From an uncultured Clostridia bacterium (GTDB lineage: Bacteria; Bacillota; Clostridia; Christensenellales; Borkfalkiaceae): 5,730 nt of DNA. The DNA lies in NCBI GenBank assembly GCA_934247855.1, contig CAKQKA010000094.1, forward strand, positions 1 to 5,730. The letters run 5' to 3'. The notes below the pieces were generated by a model. The model was not told the origin of the DNA, ran no database searches, and saw only the letters and a program-made list of their open reading frames with translations. The stretch's first letter is position 1, and each line of letters begins with the position of its first letter. The position numbers were made by a program, and so were the translations under genes. This document shows, piece after piece, positions 5,475-5,730 of the stretch.

Positions 5475-5730
5475 TTATTCTTTTACGCGTTCAACCATTA
5501 AAAAGTCGAAGTCAACCGATTCCACGAAATCGGTCGGCAAAAACCTTGTATAGTTAAACTTTGCGAAGTTGAACAAGTGCGTTTTTAAAATTACAGGGGT
5601 GGGTAAGTCCATTGCATGGCAAATCTCGCGCACATATTCAAAAAAATCGCTCCATTGCATGTCCTCGTCCTTTACAAAGTCGTATTTCAATATTGTTTTA
5701 TGATTTTTTACCGTATGGGCGTAAAGTTTC
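5475..5730 (-). CDS. Small hypothetical protein, 5' end outside window
   Basis: The minus-strand frame is open from the window edge to a TAA at 5475, giving 84 visible residues. A TTG at 5690 could be read as a start, but the frame continues upstream with sensible sequence (KLYAHTVKNKHKTILKYDF), and the true start is probably just beyond base 5730. The protein is small, soluble-looking, and rich in aromatic and acidic residues (DFFEYVREICHAMDLPTPVI, then a FNYTRFLPTDFVESVDFDFL stretch). There is no signal peptide, membrane helix, HTH or metal motif. It reminds me of short, conserved uncharacterised clostridial proteins of about 80-90 residues, but I cannot name a family. It is convergent with the kinase gene and probably unrelated to it in regulation, since a bidirectional terminator lies between them. 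Confidence 0.65.
   Translation of the reverse strand, partial: KLYAHTVKNHKTILKYDFVKDEDMQWSDFFEYVREICHAMDLPTPVILKTHLFNFAKFNYTRFLPTDFVESVDFDFLMVERVKE

Noticed and set aside
1..5730. CRISPR array, tRNA/rRNA genes, insertion sequence ends
   Set aside because: I saw no regularly spaced repeats, cloverleaf-like sequence, transposase or terminal inverted repeats.

Overview
The window most resembles DNA from a Bacillota (Clostridia-like) genome, probably an uncultured gut-type lineage. The grounds are strong AGGAGG-like ribosome sites, phage fibre motifs typical of Firmicutes phages, an AraC-type regulator divergent from a ROK-family kinase, and compact T-rich terminators. The lineage is inferred from gene style only.

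Left part (1-2585, + strand): three tightly packed genes form the distal end of a phage tail-fibre or receptor-binding module. The first is cut by the window start and carries several short modules common in phage fibres. The second is a 135-residue fibre-like protein that overlaps it by one base (TAATG). The third is a 472-residue protein with an N-terminal fibre-type attachment region and a kelch-like beta-propeller of about six blades, a plausible receptor-binding head. The run ends at a strong hairpin terminator (2596-2642). No holin, endolysin or integrase is seen here.

Middle part (2715-5332): a divergent pair that looks like ordinary bacterial metabolism. On the minus strand is an AraC/XylS-type regulator with an N-terminal cupin-like sensor domain and a C-terminal double helix-turn-helix. 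On the plus strand is a 457-residue ROK-family sugar-kinase-like protein with a long N-terminal extension and a strongly altered substrate/zinc region. The 299-bp gap holds a good -35/-10 promoter for the regulator, an extended -10 promoter with a poor -35 for the kinase, AAAGTGT direct repeats between them, and two stacked hairpins in the kinase leader just before its ribosome site. This fits a regulator controlling its divergent neighbour, but that link is inference.

Right part (5333-5730): a weak hairpin and then a strong bidirectional-type hairpin terminator separate the kinase from a convergent minus-strand small gene of unknown function, which runs off the window end.

I found no CRISPR array, tRNA, rRNA, insertion sequence or clear attachment site. 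No clearly new system is visible. The points most worth a second look are the variant ROK protein, the kelch-propeller fibre tip, and the abrupt change from phage to host-type genes.
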